Made by a program: the position numbers and the translations under genes
The notes under the pieces: generated by a model
Seen by the model: the letters and a program-made list of their open reading frames with translations, nothing else
The model's database searches: none
What the model was told of the DNA's origin: nothing
In this document: piece by piece, positions 1-7,903 of the stretch
How positions within the stretch are numbered: the stretch's first letter is position 1
How the letters are laid out: the number at the start of each line of letters is the position of its first letter
NCBI RefSeq assembly: GCF_036287235.1
Contig: NZ_CP142850.1
Coordinates: 956,001-1,020,000 of the forward strand
Length of the DNA stretch: 64,000 nt
From: Exiguobacterium sp. 9-2
GTDB lineage: Bacteria; Bacillota; Bacilli; Exiguobacteriales; Exiguobacteriaceae
Direction of reading: 5' to 3'

Positions 1-1402
1 GTGTCGAACGGGCGAAATAGATGTTGTCGGAATAGACGAGCGCATTATGCAGATTGACCGGGGCCGGTGTCTCATGAATGCGGGTGACGTTAAAACCATC
101 GATCTTATTTTTCAGCCCATTGATTGTGTAGGCTTTTTCCGGGTCGAGCGTTTCGCTCTTTAATCCGACAGCAGCCGTCAATGGTTTTTGAGTCGAACCG
201 GGTGCGAAGGCACTTGTGAATCGGTTCAATAATGGCTGGTCCGGGTCCTGCGTCAGTTCATCGAGTCGTGCTTGTGAGATTCCTGACATGAATTCAGAAG
301 GGTCAAAGCCAGGAGAGCTGAGTAAGACACGGGTCTCGCCGGTCCGCGGATCAATCGCTGATGCTGTTCCGGGATCATCCTGCATCGTTTCATAAGTCTT
401 TTTTTGAAGAGTGGCATCAATTGTCAACGCAATATCTTCGCCATCCGTCGGTTTCGTTTCGGCAACAGTAACGTTTGAGCCGTCTTTTTTCTGTAAAGTG
501 ATTGTCGCACCGGCTTTACCACGTAAGCGCTCATCGAGTACTTGTTCAAGTCCACGTTTCCCGACTTGCTCGCCAGCTTGGATTTGATTTTTTGATTGTT
601 TAATCTCGTCTGCTGTCGCTGAACCGATATATCCAATCAAATGAGAGGTTGCTTTACCAAGTGGATACGTTCGGACTTCCGTTTCTTGGACACTGATTCC
701 AGGAATGTCACGCAATTTTTCAACCATTGCTTCGTCGGTCATCGTTTTGAGCGGAACGAACTGTCCATCTTTGACCCAACTTGCCTTTAAGGAATCTTCG
801 ACTGAAGAGGTCGGGCGGTCGAGCAATTCGGCAACTTTCTCGATGTCTTTTAATTGTCCGGCTGTCGCGCCGACAGCAAATCCTTTTCCAGAGGTTGCGA
901 GCGGTTTCTCATTCGAATCGAGTAAATCACCACGTTTGCCTTCAACGGTTTGAAGCTGGACTTTGTCATCCTTTTTAAAATCCTTTAGAACGAACGAAGA
1001 GTCCCAGTCAATGAACCAGTTTTCGGTCTTACCTTGTTTCTCAAATGTCAGTGGAACTTGTTTATCGTAGGCAACGGTTCCTGCAACCGTATCAAAGGAA
1101 ATCTGCACGGGAAGGGACGCTTTTTCGTCATCCGTTGCTTCTTCCGCTTTCTTTCGTTCGACGGATAACTTTTGAATATCAAGTGATTTCGACAATTGTT
1201 TCGTTCGCTCGATGAATTCTTTTTTACCGTATTCTTTTTTAGTAGCTGTACTCGCGTACGTATACATTTTATCGTAGTCTTGTTTCTCCCAAAGTTTGAT
1301 ATAGGCATCAAGACGTTCTTCAGGTGTCGGTTGATCTTGGCAACCGGCAAGCAGAGTCACTCCGAAAGATGCCGATAGAATCAAGGGAATGGTTCGTTTC
1401 AT
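1..1402 (-). CDS. pbpC: Penicillin-binding protein with MecA N-terminal domain (PBP3-like), 3' end missing
   Basis: Transpeptidase that cross-links peptidoglycan at the outer face of the membrane. Seen: lipoprotein signal ending in LAGC (Cys21), an NTF2-like MecA_N region (about residues 25-140), a PBP dimer region (about 150-340) and the start of the transpeptidase domain with the SxxK motif STQK (Ser403) and the SxN motif SDN (Ser458). The KTG motif lies beyond the left edge, so 467 codons are present of a protein that is usually about 670 residues. ATG at 1402 follows a clear AGGAGG. The domain order and lipobox match Bacillus subtilis PbpC (PBP3). MecA_N alone does not imply beta-lactam resistance. 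Confidence 0.85.
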   Translation of the reverse strand, partial: MKRTIPLILSASFGVTLLAGCQDQPTPEERLDAYIKLWEKQDYDKMYTYASTATKKEYGKKEFIERTKQLSKSLDIQKLSVERKKAEEATDDEKASLPVQISFDTVAGTVAYDKQVPLTFEKQGKTENWFIDWDSSFVLKDFKKDDKVQLQTVEGKRGDLLDSNEKPLATSGKGFAVGATAGQLKDIEKVAELLDRPTSSVEDSLKASWVKDGQFVPLKTMTDEAMVEKLRDIPGISVQETEVRTYPLGKATSHLIGYIGSATADEIKQSKNQIQAGEQVGKRGLEQVLDERLRGKAGATITLQKKDGSNVTVAETKPTDGEDIALTIDATLQKKTYETMQDDPGTASAIDPRTGETRVLLSSPGFDPSEFMSGISQARLDELTQDPDQPLLNRFTSAFAPGSTQKPLTAAVGLKSETLDPEKAYTINGLKNKIDGFNVTRIHETPAPVNLHNALVYSDNIYFARST

Positions 1403-1474
1403 ATGATTCGCCTCCTATATGCATGAGAGCCATGAATATACCGTACCACTCCTGTCAGAAGATTTCATCTGAAA

Positions 1475-1508
1475 CAAAAAACCGGACTTCTCAAGATGAG
1501 AAGTCCGG
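1475..1508 (-). terminator. Rho-independent terminator of the M23 peptidase gene
   Basis: An 11-bp perfect stem (1482-1492 with 1498-1508), 5-nt loop, followed on the minus strand by a run of U. It lies 10 nt past the stop codon at 1519. Confidence 0.9.
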
Positions 1509-1518
1509 CGAATCTGAT

Positions 1519-2235
1519 TCAGTTGAAGTAATTGAGGGGATTAACGCTGTTTGCTGCAGACGTTCCACTGTAGACGTAAGAGCCGCGGTGCATTTCAAAA
1601 TGCAAGTGAGCACCAAAGGCATTTCCTGTCGCGCCGACTGTCCCGATTTTTGTTCCTTTAGCAATCGTTTGTCCAACAGAAACAGCACGGCTGTTCATAT
1701 GTGCGTAAACTGTCGTGTACTGGATGCCGTTAACCGTATGCGTCATCATGACATGATTACCGTATGCACCGTAGTAACGAGACGTGATGACCTTTCCAGC
1801 AGCTGAAGCATAGATGGGTGTACCCGTCGGAGCACCGATATCAATACCATTGTGGAACGTGTAACCATAAACACCGCTTGCCGCACCGTATCCTTGTGTG
1901 ATCGGACCGCTTGCTGGACGCGAGAAACCAGTCGTTGCTTTTGTTGAAGTCGTCGTACTGTACTTTTTAACATATGTAGAAGAAACGTAGCGTGATGCGC
2001 CGCCGTATGAAATTTTTGTCCATGAACCGGAAACACCGAGATAATTGAATGTCTGTCCTGTATTGACGCTACCGACGATTTTATAAGCCGTTGATGGACC
2101 TGTCCGGACGCGTAGGCCGTCTGCCATGATTTTTACTTTATATGTCGTTGCGGCCTCAACTTTCGAAGCACTCGTTGTAGCAAAACCTGAAACTACCAAA
2201 GCTGTCATTGTCATTGTTGTAAGTAAACGTTTCAT
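1519..2235 (-). CDS. Secreted SH3b - M23 family metallopeptidase
   Basis: Exported murein endopeptidase of 238 aa. Signal peptide (about residues 1-29), a bacterial SH3 domain (about 32-92) for cell-wall binding, then an M23/LytM domain holding the zinc motifs HNGID (HxxxD) and HLHFE (HxH). It would cut peptide cross-bridges during wall growth. The ATG at 2235 is chosen because AAGGAGGA sits 8 nt upstream; an in-frame codon at 2271 would add residues before the signal peptide and has no SD. A WalR-like box upstream suggests control with other autolysins (inference). Confidence 0.88.
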   Translation of the reverse strand: MKRLLTTMTMTALVVSGFATTSASKVEAATTYKVKIMADGLRVRTGPSTAYKIVGSVNTGQTFNYLGVSGSWTKISYGGASRYVSSTYVKKYSTTTSTKATTGFSRPASGPITQGYGAASGVYGYTFHNGIDIGAPTGTPIYASAAGKVITSRYYGAYGNHVMMTHTVNGIQYTTVYAHMNSRAVSVGQTIAKGTKIGTVGATGNAFGAHLHFEMHRGSYVYSGTSAANSVNPLNYFN

Positions 2236-2344
2236 TAAGTATATTTCCTCCTTAAAAATCTGAAGCGCCAAAACTGATCATTACAAAATTGTAAGATTTT
2301 ATGTATAATTATTTATTTTAAAGAATGATTTTTCGCCTGAGATG

Positions 2345-2408
2345 ATTATAGCATCGTCAATAACACAAAAATATTTCAAATATGTTTCAAAATTACGCTT
2401 TGTTAACA
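2345..2408 (-). promoter_or_regulatory. Promoter and WalR-like box of the M23 peptidase gene
   Basis: On the minus strand a perfect TATAAT (-10, 2345-2350) has no good -35. About 40 bp upstream, 2392-2408 reads TGTTAA-N5-CGTAAT, 11 of 12 positions of the WalR/YycF consensus TGTWAH-N5-TGTWAH. WalR commonly activates M23 and NlpC/P60 autolysins in Firmicutes. The site is seen; binding is inferred. Confidence 0.45.
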
Positions 2409-2431
2409 TATATTGTAATGGATTTTAAAGT

Positions 2432-2469
2432 AAAAAAAGAAACCGACAAATCGTCGATTTCTTTTTTTA
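2432..2469. terminator. Bidirectional-looking terminator after the lipid kinase gene
   Basis: Stem GAAACCGAC / GTCGATTTC with one mismatch and a short loop, flanked by A-run and T-run. It ends transcripts of the lipid kinase gene (stop at 2481). Confidence 0.75.
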
Positions 2470-2480
2470 CTCGTATAACG

Positions 2481-3374
2481 TTAGTCAGCAGAGAATGGTG
2501 AATATACAGTGAGATGTTGAGGGAGTACCTCGACAGTCACAGGAACATGACCTGCCGTATCACCATCGGCATTGATTGGTAACTCTTCTTTCGAACGAAT
2601 CTCGACACGTGTCGTCGTGAAGTGTTCGATTTGATCCGCCTTTGATAACCCACCCGTGATGAGTTTAGGTAATGCTTGAAGCGCATCAAAGAATCCGAGC
2701 TTCGTAATGATGAATCCATGCAGTAATCCATCGTCGACTTTTGCTTCTTCCGCAAACGATTCGAATCCACCAACGGAATTCGTCAAGGCGATGATTAACA
2801 AGTGGGCTTCTCCATCAAATTGTTTTTCGGCAGAGTTGATTTCGATTGGATAAGGACTATGATCCTTAAAGGCTTTCAGACCTTCAATGAAATAAGCGAC
2901 CGATCCAAGTGACGTTTTCTGTTCGATGCTCACTTCTTCGACGGCTTCCGCAATCAGACCAACCGCAATGACGTTCATGAAGTAATGATCATCATATTTA
3001 CCGATATCAAGCGGGCGGGCAGGGGCATCAGCTAATATCTGAATCGCCTTTTCGGGGTCCGTCGGGATGTGTAACGCACGTGATAAATCATTGACCGTTC
3101 CAAGCGGTACGATCCCGAGTGTTGGACGATGTGGTTGCTCGGCAATTCCAGTAATGACTTCATTGACCGTTCCATCACCACCCATGGCGATGACGGCGTC
3201 GTAATTATACTGAGCGGCATGACGTGCGAATTCCGTTGCATCGTGTTCTTTTTCCGTGAATCGAACGTCGACGGTTTGAAAGCGAGTAGCAAGCGTCTCT
3301 TCAGCGAGCGTCGCGTGTTTTTTTCCGAGTTCTTTACCAGAAGACGGGTTGATGATCAACATAGCTTGAGACAA
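2481..3374 (-). CDS. Diacylglycerol kinase-type lipid kinase (YegS/BmrU family)
   Basis: 297-aa cytosolic/peripheral lipid kinase of the DAGK catalytic family. The nucleotide-binding motif GGDGTVNEV is at about residues 64-72, and INPSSGK near the N terminus is the family's first conserved block. Such enzymes phosphorylate diacylglycerol or related lipids for phospholipid recycling; the substrate cannot be told from sequence (DgkB, YtlR and BmrU are alternatives). The start is TTG at 3374, supported by AAAGGAGG 8 nt upstream. It lies 67 nt downstream of the ABC-F gene in the same direction with no terminator between, so they are probably co-transcribed. Its SD lies in a hairpin (3383-3426). 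Confidence 0.85.
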   Translation of the reverse strand: MSQAMLIINPSSGKELGKKHATLAEETLATRFQTVDVRFTEKEHDATEFARHAAQYNYDAVIAMGGDGTVNEVITGIAEQPHRPTLGIVPLGTVNDLSRALHIPTDPEKAIQILADAPARPLDIGKYDDHYFMNVIAVGLIAEAVEEVSIEQKTSLGSVAYFIEGLKAFKDHSPYPIEINSAEKQFDGEAHLLIIALTNSVGGFESFAEEAKVDDGLLHGFIITKLGFFDALQALPKLITGGLSKADQIEHFTTTRVEIRSKEELPINADGDTAGHVPVTVEVLPQHLTVYSPFSAD

Positions 3375-3382
3375 GATGAATT

Positions 3383-3426
3383 CCTCCTTTGACGTATCTG
3401 TTCCTATTTTCCCGAGTCAAAGAAGG
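3383..3426 (-). promoter_or_regulatory. Hairpin sequestering the SD of the lipid kinase gene
   Basis: In the minus-strand RNA the segment 3426-3416 pairs with 3393-3383 over 11 bp (one G-U), burying the entire AAAGGAGG ribosome-binding site; the loop is 22 nt. No U-run follows, so it is not an intrinsic terminator. A role in translational control or coupling is inferred. Confidence 0.5.
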
Positions 3427-3441
3427 ACTAATCATTTTAGT

Positions 3442-5298
3442 TCAAGTTTCTAAAATTAAACGTTCATACAAACCTTCAATTTTTCGTAACAATGCTTCTT
3501 TTTCCATCTCGACCGTCATCCATTCTTCTTCCGCGGATACATGAGAAAGAACGGCATCAAGATGTACGACTTGAAGTTCCAACTCTTCTATTTGCTGTTC
3601 AATGGACTGTTCTTTCGCAGGTGCTTTCGAACGCTTTGAAATTTTCGATTTCTTCTCATGATTTATCTGAGGTGGTGTGCCATGACTGGCTTGTCGTTTC
3701 TCCACTGCGTAAGCATAGTTTCCAGTATACGAAGTAATTTGATGGTCAAGCCAAATGATTTTTGGAAAAAGACGATTCAAGAAATAGCGGTCGTGTGAGA
3801 CGGCGATCAATGTACCAGAAAAATTCTCGAGTGCTTCTTCAAGCGTCTCTCTTGATTCAATATCTAGATGATTCGTCGGCTCATCGAGAATCAAAACGTT
3901 GATCGACGAATGAACGAGTACGGCAAGCTGCAATCGAACACGTTCTCCTCCGCTTAGTGACAAAATAGACCGAAAGACAGTCGGTCCGAAAAACAGGAAC
4001 CGGGCAAGAATATGGCGGGCTTCCGCTTCTGGGACGGCAATGCGGTCTCTAAACCAGTCGATTAAGCGAGCATCCTCCTCGAAATGGGCATGTTGGGACA
4101 AGTAACCGATCCGGTTCGATGGTCCACGCGTGAGCGTGCCTGCGTCTGGTGACAATTCATCAAGCAACAGTGCGAGCAACGTCGATTTCCCGCTCCCATT
4201 CGTTCCGACGATTGCAACCCGATCTTGAGCCATGATTTCGAACGAGACAACATCGAAAATGCGACGGGAATCGTAAGCGAATGAGAGCTCTTCAGCGCGA
4301 AAGACGACTTGACTCGTATGATCGGTAGAAGAGAAGGAGACATCAGCGGTTTTGGCTTCGAGTTGAGGTCGTTTGATCCGTTCGATTCGCTCGAGTGCCC
4401 GCTCCATCGATTTTGCTTTACGGAATAATTTCTCACTCGGTGGAGATGCTTCGTTTGCCCATTGCCGTAGTCGACGAATCGCTTCCTTCATCTTCTTGAT
4501 TTTTTTCTGTTGCTCCTGATAGGCGTGGAACTGTTCCATCAAGCGACGTTCTCGTTCGACGACGAACGCACTGTAGTTCCCTAGGTAGGAGGTCAGTTCA
4601 CCATCTTCGAGCTCGACGATCGAGGTGACGACGGCGTCTAAGAAGACCCGGTCGTGAGAGACAAGCAGGATAGTTCCAGTGTAGTCCCGTAAGAATTGTT
4701 CTAACCATTCAACGGCAGCTAAATCAAGATGGTTCGTCGGCTCATCAAGGATTAGGAGGTGTGGTTCCATCAGCAACATGCGACCGAGGCAAATCTTCGT
4801 TTGCTCACCGCCGCTCAACTGATGGAAAGGGCGAGTGAGTAACGGACGTAAATGTAATCCGTTCACCATGCGCTCGATCTTCGAGTCGAGTAGATAGCCA
4901 TCTTTTTGTTCGAATGCATTTGTCGCTTCCGCATATCGAACGAGTAGTGCATCCAGATCATCTGGCGCTGTCGCCATCAAAAGCTCCAACTGTTGCATCC
5001 GAGAACGGATTGCGAGGATCTCTTCAAACGCCGTCCAAAGGACGTCGAGTCCGGTCATTGTCTCGGCATAAGTGGGAAGTTGTTCCAAGTAGCCAATCGT
5101 CAAACCGTTCTTTTGATAGATGACTCCACCGTCCGGTTGGTCAAGGCGAGCAAGTAAGCGGAGTAATGTCGTTTTACCACTCCCGTTTCGTCCAATCAGA
5201 CCGACACGATCGTGTTCGTTTAAGAAGAGGGAAACGTCCGTTAAAATCGTTTCGCCTCCGAATTGTTTTGTCAGATGTTGAATGTCGCAAATCATCAT
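3442..5298 (-). CDS. ABC-F family ATPase, probable ribosome-protection protein
   Basis: 618-aa protein with two ABC domains and no membrane segment. N-domain Walker A GRNGSGKTT, signature LSGGEQ, Walker B LLILDEPTNHLD; C-domain Walker A GTNGSGKST, signature LSGGER, Walker B LILDEPTNHLD. Between them is a charged linker/arm, and the C-terminal 80 residues are lysine/glutamate-rich coiled coil. ABC-F proteins bind the ribosomal E site and either tune translation or displace antibiotics. The attenuator-style leader upstream (leader peptide plus terminator) is typical of the antibiotic-inducible members, so ribosome protection is the favoured role; a housekeeping YdiF/Uup-type role is the alternative. 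ATG at 5298 has AAAGGA 10 nt upstream. Confidence 0.88.
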   Translation of the reverse strand: MMICDIQHLTKQFGGETILTDVSLFLNEHDRVGLIGRNGSGKTTLLRLLARLDQPDGGVIYQKNGLTIGYLEQLPTYAETMTGLDVLWTAFEEILAIRSRMQQLELLMATAPDDLDALLVRYAEATNAFEQKDGYLLDSKIERMVNGLHLRPLLTRPFHQLSGGEQTKICLGRMLLMEPHLLILDEPTNHLDLAAVEWLEQFLRDYTGTILLVSHDRVFLDAVVTSIVELEDGELTSYLGNYSAFVVERERRLMEQFHAYQEQQKKIKKMKEAIRRLRQWANEASPPSEKLFRKAKSMERALERIERIKRPQLEAKTADVSFSSTDHTSQVVFRAEELSFAYDSRRIFDVVSFEIMAQDRVAIVGTNGSGKSTLLALLLDELSPDAGTLTRGPSNRIGYLSQHAHFEEDARLIDWFRDRIAVPEAEARHILARFLFFGPTVFRSILSLSGGERVRLQLAVLVHSSINVLILDEPTNHLDIESRETLEEALENFSGTLIAVSHDRYFLNRLFPKIIWLDHQITSYTGNYAYAVEKRQASHGTPPQINHEKKSKISKRSKAPAKEQSIEQQIEELELQVVHLDAVLSHVSAEEEWMTVEMEKEALLRKIEGLYERLILET

Positions 5299-5323
5299 AA
5301 TAAGTTGATCCTTTCGCGCGCAT

Positions 5324-5356
5324 TAAAAAAAGGGAGAGCGCAAATAGCACTCTCCC
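5324..5356 (-). terminator. Leader terminator upstream of the ABC-F gene
   Basis: Stem of 10 bp (5332-5341 with 5347-5356, one G-U in RNA), 5-nt loop and a run of U, placed 26 nt before the ABC-F start codon. A strong intrinsic terminator between a promoter region and its gene implies attenuation. Confidence 0.85.
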
Positions 5357-5360
5357 TAGT

Positions 5361-5515
5361 GTGTGAAAGATGCGCTTTGCTGTATTTTTCAATCATGAAG
5401 TTCTAAAAAAGGGCAGACGGGTGCCTTAGAACGCCATTCCATGAAAAATCGCGCGCAACAGATACAATTGTTCCATTAACCAATGTTTGCACGCAGCAAA
5501 GTCCATCATTTCACA
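5361..5515 (-). promoter_or_regulatory. ABC-F leader RNA with long-range pairing and a second hairpin
   Basis: The minus-strand segment 5515-5493, which spans the leader ORF start, is complementary to 5382-5361, just ahead of the terminator: 8 + 4 + 8 paired bases with one bulge and two mismatches. A second hairpin, 5432-5400 (GTTCTAA / TTAGAAC outer stem, GGCA / TGCC inner stem), overlaps the leader stop codon. The 3' arm also contains AGCGCA, able to pair with UGCGCU in the terminator. These are ingredients of ribosome-mediated attenuation; the exact antiterminator is unresolved. Confidence 0.65.
5426..5509 (-). CDS. 27-aa leader peptide of the ABC-F attenuator
   Basis: Short ORF beginning Met-Met-Asp-Phe and ending Gly-Met-Ala-Phe, preceded by AAAGGTGG 6 nt before ATG at 5509. 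The stop codon falls inside a hairpin, and the ORF precedes an intrinsic terminator and the ABC-F gene. This is the layout expected if antibiotic-stalled ribosomes on the leader relieve termination. The peptide matches no leader I recognise. Translation is inferred from the SD and context, not from homology. Confidence 0.6.
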   Translation of the reverse strand: MMDFAACKHWLMEQLYLLRAIFHGMAF

Positions 5516-5575
5516 CCACCTTTCGTTTCAGATACAACCAGTTTACCATTATCTTGTTAATTGCGGAAGTCTGAA

Positions 5576-6457
5576 TTATTTGAACACACCAGCAATCGAG
5601 CTGAAGAAGTCACTCAGACCATCAAATAATTTAGCGAAGAATCCTTTTGTCTCCTCGGACGTTGCAAACGCATGGATGTCTTGACCAGCATTTTTCAGTC
5701 CACTCTCGATTTGCCCCCAGTTGATGTTCGCTTGCTCCATTTGATTGAATAGATTCGTCAACCGATCCATCTGTGCATCAGACAGTTGGATGTTGTTGTT
5801 TTGAATGACTTGGACGATCAGGTTTTCGATCTCGACTTTTGTTTCCGGTTTTTGATTCGCGATTTCGGCCTTGATCTCATTCATCAAATCAGCGACTCTA
5901 TCTGTCCCGACTGTCTTCCCGACGTCTGATGTGACCGATAATTCTTGCTGTGCTAAATCTTTCCGTTCGTCACTCAGCTTGATTCCGGTCTCAGCCGAAG
6001 TTTGATCATAGGCTTTCATGATTCCTGTCAGTGCCGATGTTCCAGTCACTTTATAAGGAGAAGTGATCGTGATGTCGGCATCTTTGACACCTGCCGTGAC
6101 GAGAGCGTTCAAATACATATCCTTCGTCACCCACGTGATGTTTTCCGTCGCAACGGAAAGTCCGTCCCCTTTTTCCGTCAATTCGATCTTAGCGGATGAA
6201 TACATGTTGCCGCCCTTTTGTGACTGGGGGATGTTTTTCCCGAGGTATTTTTCTTCGTCTGCAGAGGTTGCGATGATCGGTGTGATACCTTCCGGTGCAT
6301 TGAGACGTGAAAGCACCCAAGCCTTATCTTTTGCGCCGAGTGACTCACCGAGAGTGACGATTGTCTTATCGACGACCTGCTCGGCGGATGCGGCTGTCGG
6401 AAGTAATAAAGCAGAAGCGATAACGGCTGACGCCATGATTTTTGTTGGTGTATGCAT
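5576..6457 (-). CDS. Secreted DUF1002 family protein (YpuA-like)
   Basis: 293-aa exported protein of unknown function. A signal peptide ends near ASA-E (about residue 25); the rest is a DUF1002 domain with a conserved TSP..VTGTSALTGI block, followed by a glutamine/asparagine-rich helical part. B. subtilis YpuA is the named relative. ATG at 6457 is chosen because GGAGG lies 8 nt upstream; the longer reading begins at TTG inside that SD. The gene stands alone, converging on nothing and divergent from the TPP-riboswitch gene. Confidence 0.82.
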   Translation of the reverse strand: MHTPTKIMASAVIASALLLPTAASAEQVVDKTIVTLGESLGAKDKAWVLSRLNAPEGITPIIATSADEEKYLGKNIPQSQKGGNMYSSAKIELTEKGDGLSVATENITWVTKDMYLNALVTAGVKDADITITSPYKVTGTSALTGIMKAYDQTSAETGIKLSDERKDLAQQELSVTSDVGKTVGTDRVADLMNEIKAEIANQKPETKVEIENLIVQVIQNNNIQLSDAQMDRLTNLFNQMEQANINWGQIESGLKNAGQDIHAFATSEETKGFFAKLFDGLSDFFSSIAGVFK

Positions 6458-6653
6458 AATGAAATCCTCCAATTGTAAGTAACAGAATGAATTATAGTAT
6501 CAGGTACTAAAATTAGTGTACGAGAACGAAAGAAGTTCGGAATCGGTCTGTAGATGGAGACGATATCCGCCTTCTGACACTCCATAGTATAGCGAAAAGA
6601 GGACAACTTGACTTCCATTTTCAGCATGCTATAGTGGATTTGAATCGAATAAT

Positions 6654-6747
6654 GACCACTAGGGGAGTCGGTAGGCCGACTGAGACGAACGAAGACGTTC
6701 GGACCCTTTGAACCTGATTAAGTTCGTACTTACGGAGGGAAGTGGCG
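6654..6747 (+). ncRNA. TPP riboswitch (THI element)
   Basis: Contains the hallmark TPP aptamer blocks in order: AGGGGAGTC, CTGAGA, GACCCTTTGAACCTGAT and GGAGGGAAGTGG. Stem P1 is formed by CCACT (6656-6660) and AGTGG (6741-6745). It senses thiamine pyrophosphate and would turn off tenA when the cofactor is abundant. Confidence 0.95.
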
Positions 6748-6801
6748 TCAAGTCTTGTTCTTCTTGCGCCATGCCCGTGTGTTTCGGGGTGGTGTTTTTT
6801 C
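6742..6801 (+). terminator. Expression platform of the TPP riboswitch: antiterminator/terminator
   Basis: The terminator stem is 6769-6777 with 6785-6792 (8 bp, one bulge), followed by six T (6795-6800). The alternative antiterminator pairs GUGGCG (6742-6747) plus CAAG (6749-6752) with CUUG plus CGCCAU (6763-6772), using both the 3' strand of aptamer P1 and the 5' strand of the terminator. TPP binding would keep P1 closed and let the terminator form. Confidence 0.75.
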
Positions 6802-6829
6802 GTTTCATAAAAACAAGGAGGATGAGATC

Positions 6830-7525
6830 ATGACATTCACACAAGAAATCAAACAAGCAACACAAGCGTATTGGGACAGTAGTTTTACGCACCCATTCGT
6901 TCAAGGAATCGGCGAGGGAACGTTACCGCTCTCGAAATTTCGACATTATGTCATGCAGGATGCGTATTACTTAAAACACTTTGCGAAGATTCAAGCGAAG
7001 GCAGCGTCAAAAGCAGATGACTTTGCGACGATCGCGACACTTGCCGAGCACGCGACTTCGACATATGGGGCAGAACTGAGCTTGCATCAATCATTTTTCG
7101 AGCCGCTCGGTATCACGGAAGCAGACCTTGAAGCATTTGAACCGGCACCAACGGCATATGCTTACGTCTCACACATGCATCATGCGAGTGAAGGGACGCT
7201 TGGTGAGACGATTGCTGCCATCTTGCCATGTTACTGGTTGTATTATGAAGTTGGACAACAATTATTGACGTGTACACCGGATGAAAAAATCTATCAGCAA
7301 TGGATCGACACATATAGTTCGGAATGGTTCGAAAAGGTCGTCTTTGAACAGATTGCACGGCTTGATGCGTTGGCGGAACAAGCAAGCTCGACTGAACGAG
7401 AGCGGATGAAACGGCATTTCGTGACGAGCTGTTATTATGAGTTGCTGTTTTGGCATATGGGATGGACGGAAGAAACGTTTACGTCGGTGTACGAGACGAT
7501 TCCAGCACGGACAGTATCTTCCTAA
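6830..7525 (+). CDS. tenA: Aminopyrimidine aminohydrolase / thiaminase II
   Basis: 231-aa cytosolic TenA/THI-4 family enzyme that hydrolyses amino-pyrimidine degradation products of thiamine to HMP for salvage. Seen: the all-helical family pattern with FRHYVMQDAYYL near residue 40, the catalytic cysteine stretch ILPCYWLYYEVG near residue 135, and LFWHMGW near the C terminus. ATG at 6830 follows AAGGAGG. It is the only gene behind the TPP riboswitch: no thiM, thiD or thiE follows in this window. Regulation by thiamine pyrophosphate through transcription termination is well supported. Confidence 0.93.
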   Translation: MTFTQEIKQATQAYWDSSFTHPFVQGIGEGTLPLSKFRHYVMQDAYYLKHFAKIQAKAASKADDFATIATLAEHATSTYGAELSLHQSFFEPLGITEADLEAFEPAPTAYAYVSHMHHASEGTLGETIAAILPCYWLYYEVGQQLLTCTPDEKIYQQWIDTYSSEWFEKVVFEQIARLDALAEQASSTERERMKRHFVTSCYYELLFWHMGWTEETFTSVYETIPARTVSS

Positions 7526-7576
7526 AGAGTTAAATGGTAGAATTAGGTATAACATTTAGCGGAAGTAGGGGTAGAA

Positions 7577-7873
7577 ATGGAAATCATCGTGATCGTACTT
7601 GCGATCAGCGCCGCGTATGCCGTGCAACGAATGCTGGGTAAAGTCAAAGTAAGATTTATTGGATATATCATTCCAACGTTAATCGTGTTGTCCGGTATAT
7701 CCGCTACGACTCGAAACTTCAAGGTAGCATATAGCATGGGGAGCTACATTTCTGCTGTTCTTGTCATTGTCGTCTATGCATTACTGACCTATTGGTTATA
7801 CCGCGTCTACCATCGTGCGAAAGAAGAAGCGGAATATCCGTATCAATCATTAAAAGACCGAGACATCCTTTAA
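7577..7873 (+). CDS. Small membrane protein of unknown function
   Basis: 98 aa with three predicted hydrophobic helices (about residues 2-14, 27-43 and 55-75) and a charged C-terminal tail. I do not recognise a family. A purine-rich TAGGGG lies before ATG at 7577. It sits between tenA and a terminator shared with nagZ, about 50 nt after tenA, so it may be read through from tenA. Confidence 0.6.
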   Translation: MEIIVIVLAISAAYAVQRMLGKVKVRFIGYIIPTLIVLSGISATTRNFKVAYSMGSYISAVLVIVVYALLTYWLYRVYHRAKEEAEYPYQSLKDRDIL

Positions 7874-7890
7874 AGGGGTCTCGGTCTTTT
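7852..7890. terminator. Bidirectional terminator between the small membrane protein gene and nagZ
   Basis: Perfect 13-bp arms AAAAGACCGAGAC / GTCTCGGTCTTTT with A- and T-runs at both ends; it serves two convergent genes. Confidence 0.9.
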
Positions 7891-7903
7891 GTGAATCATG
7901 TTC

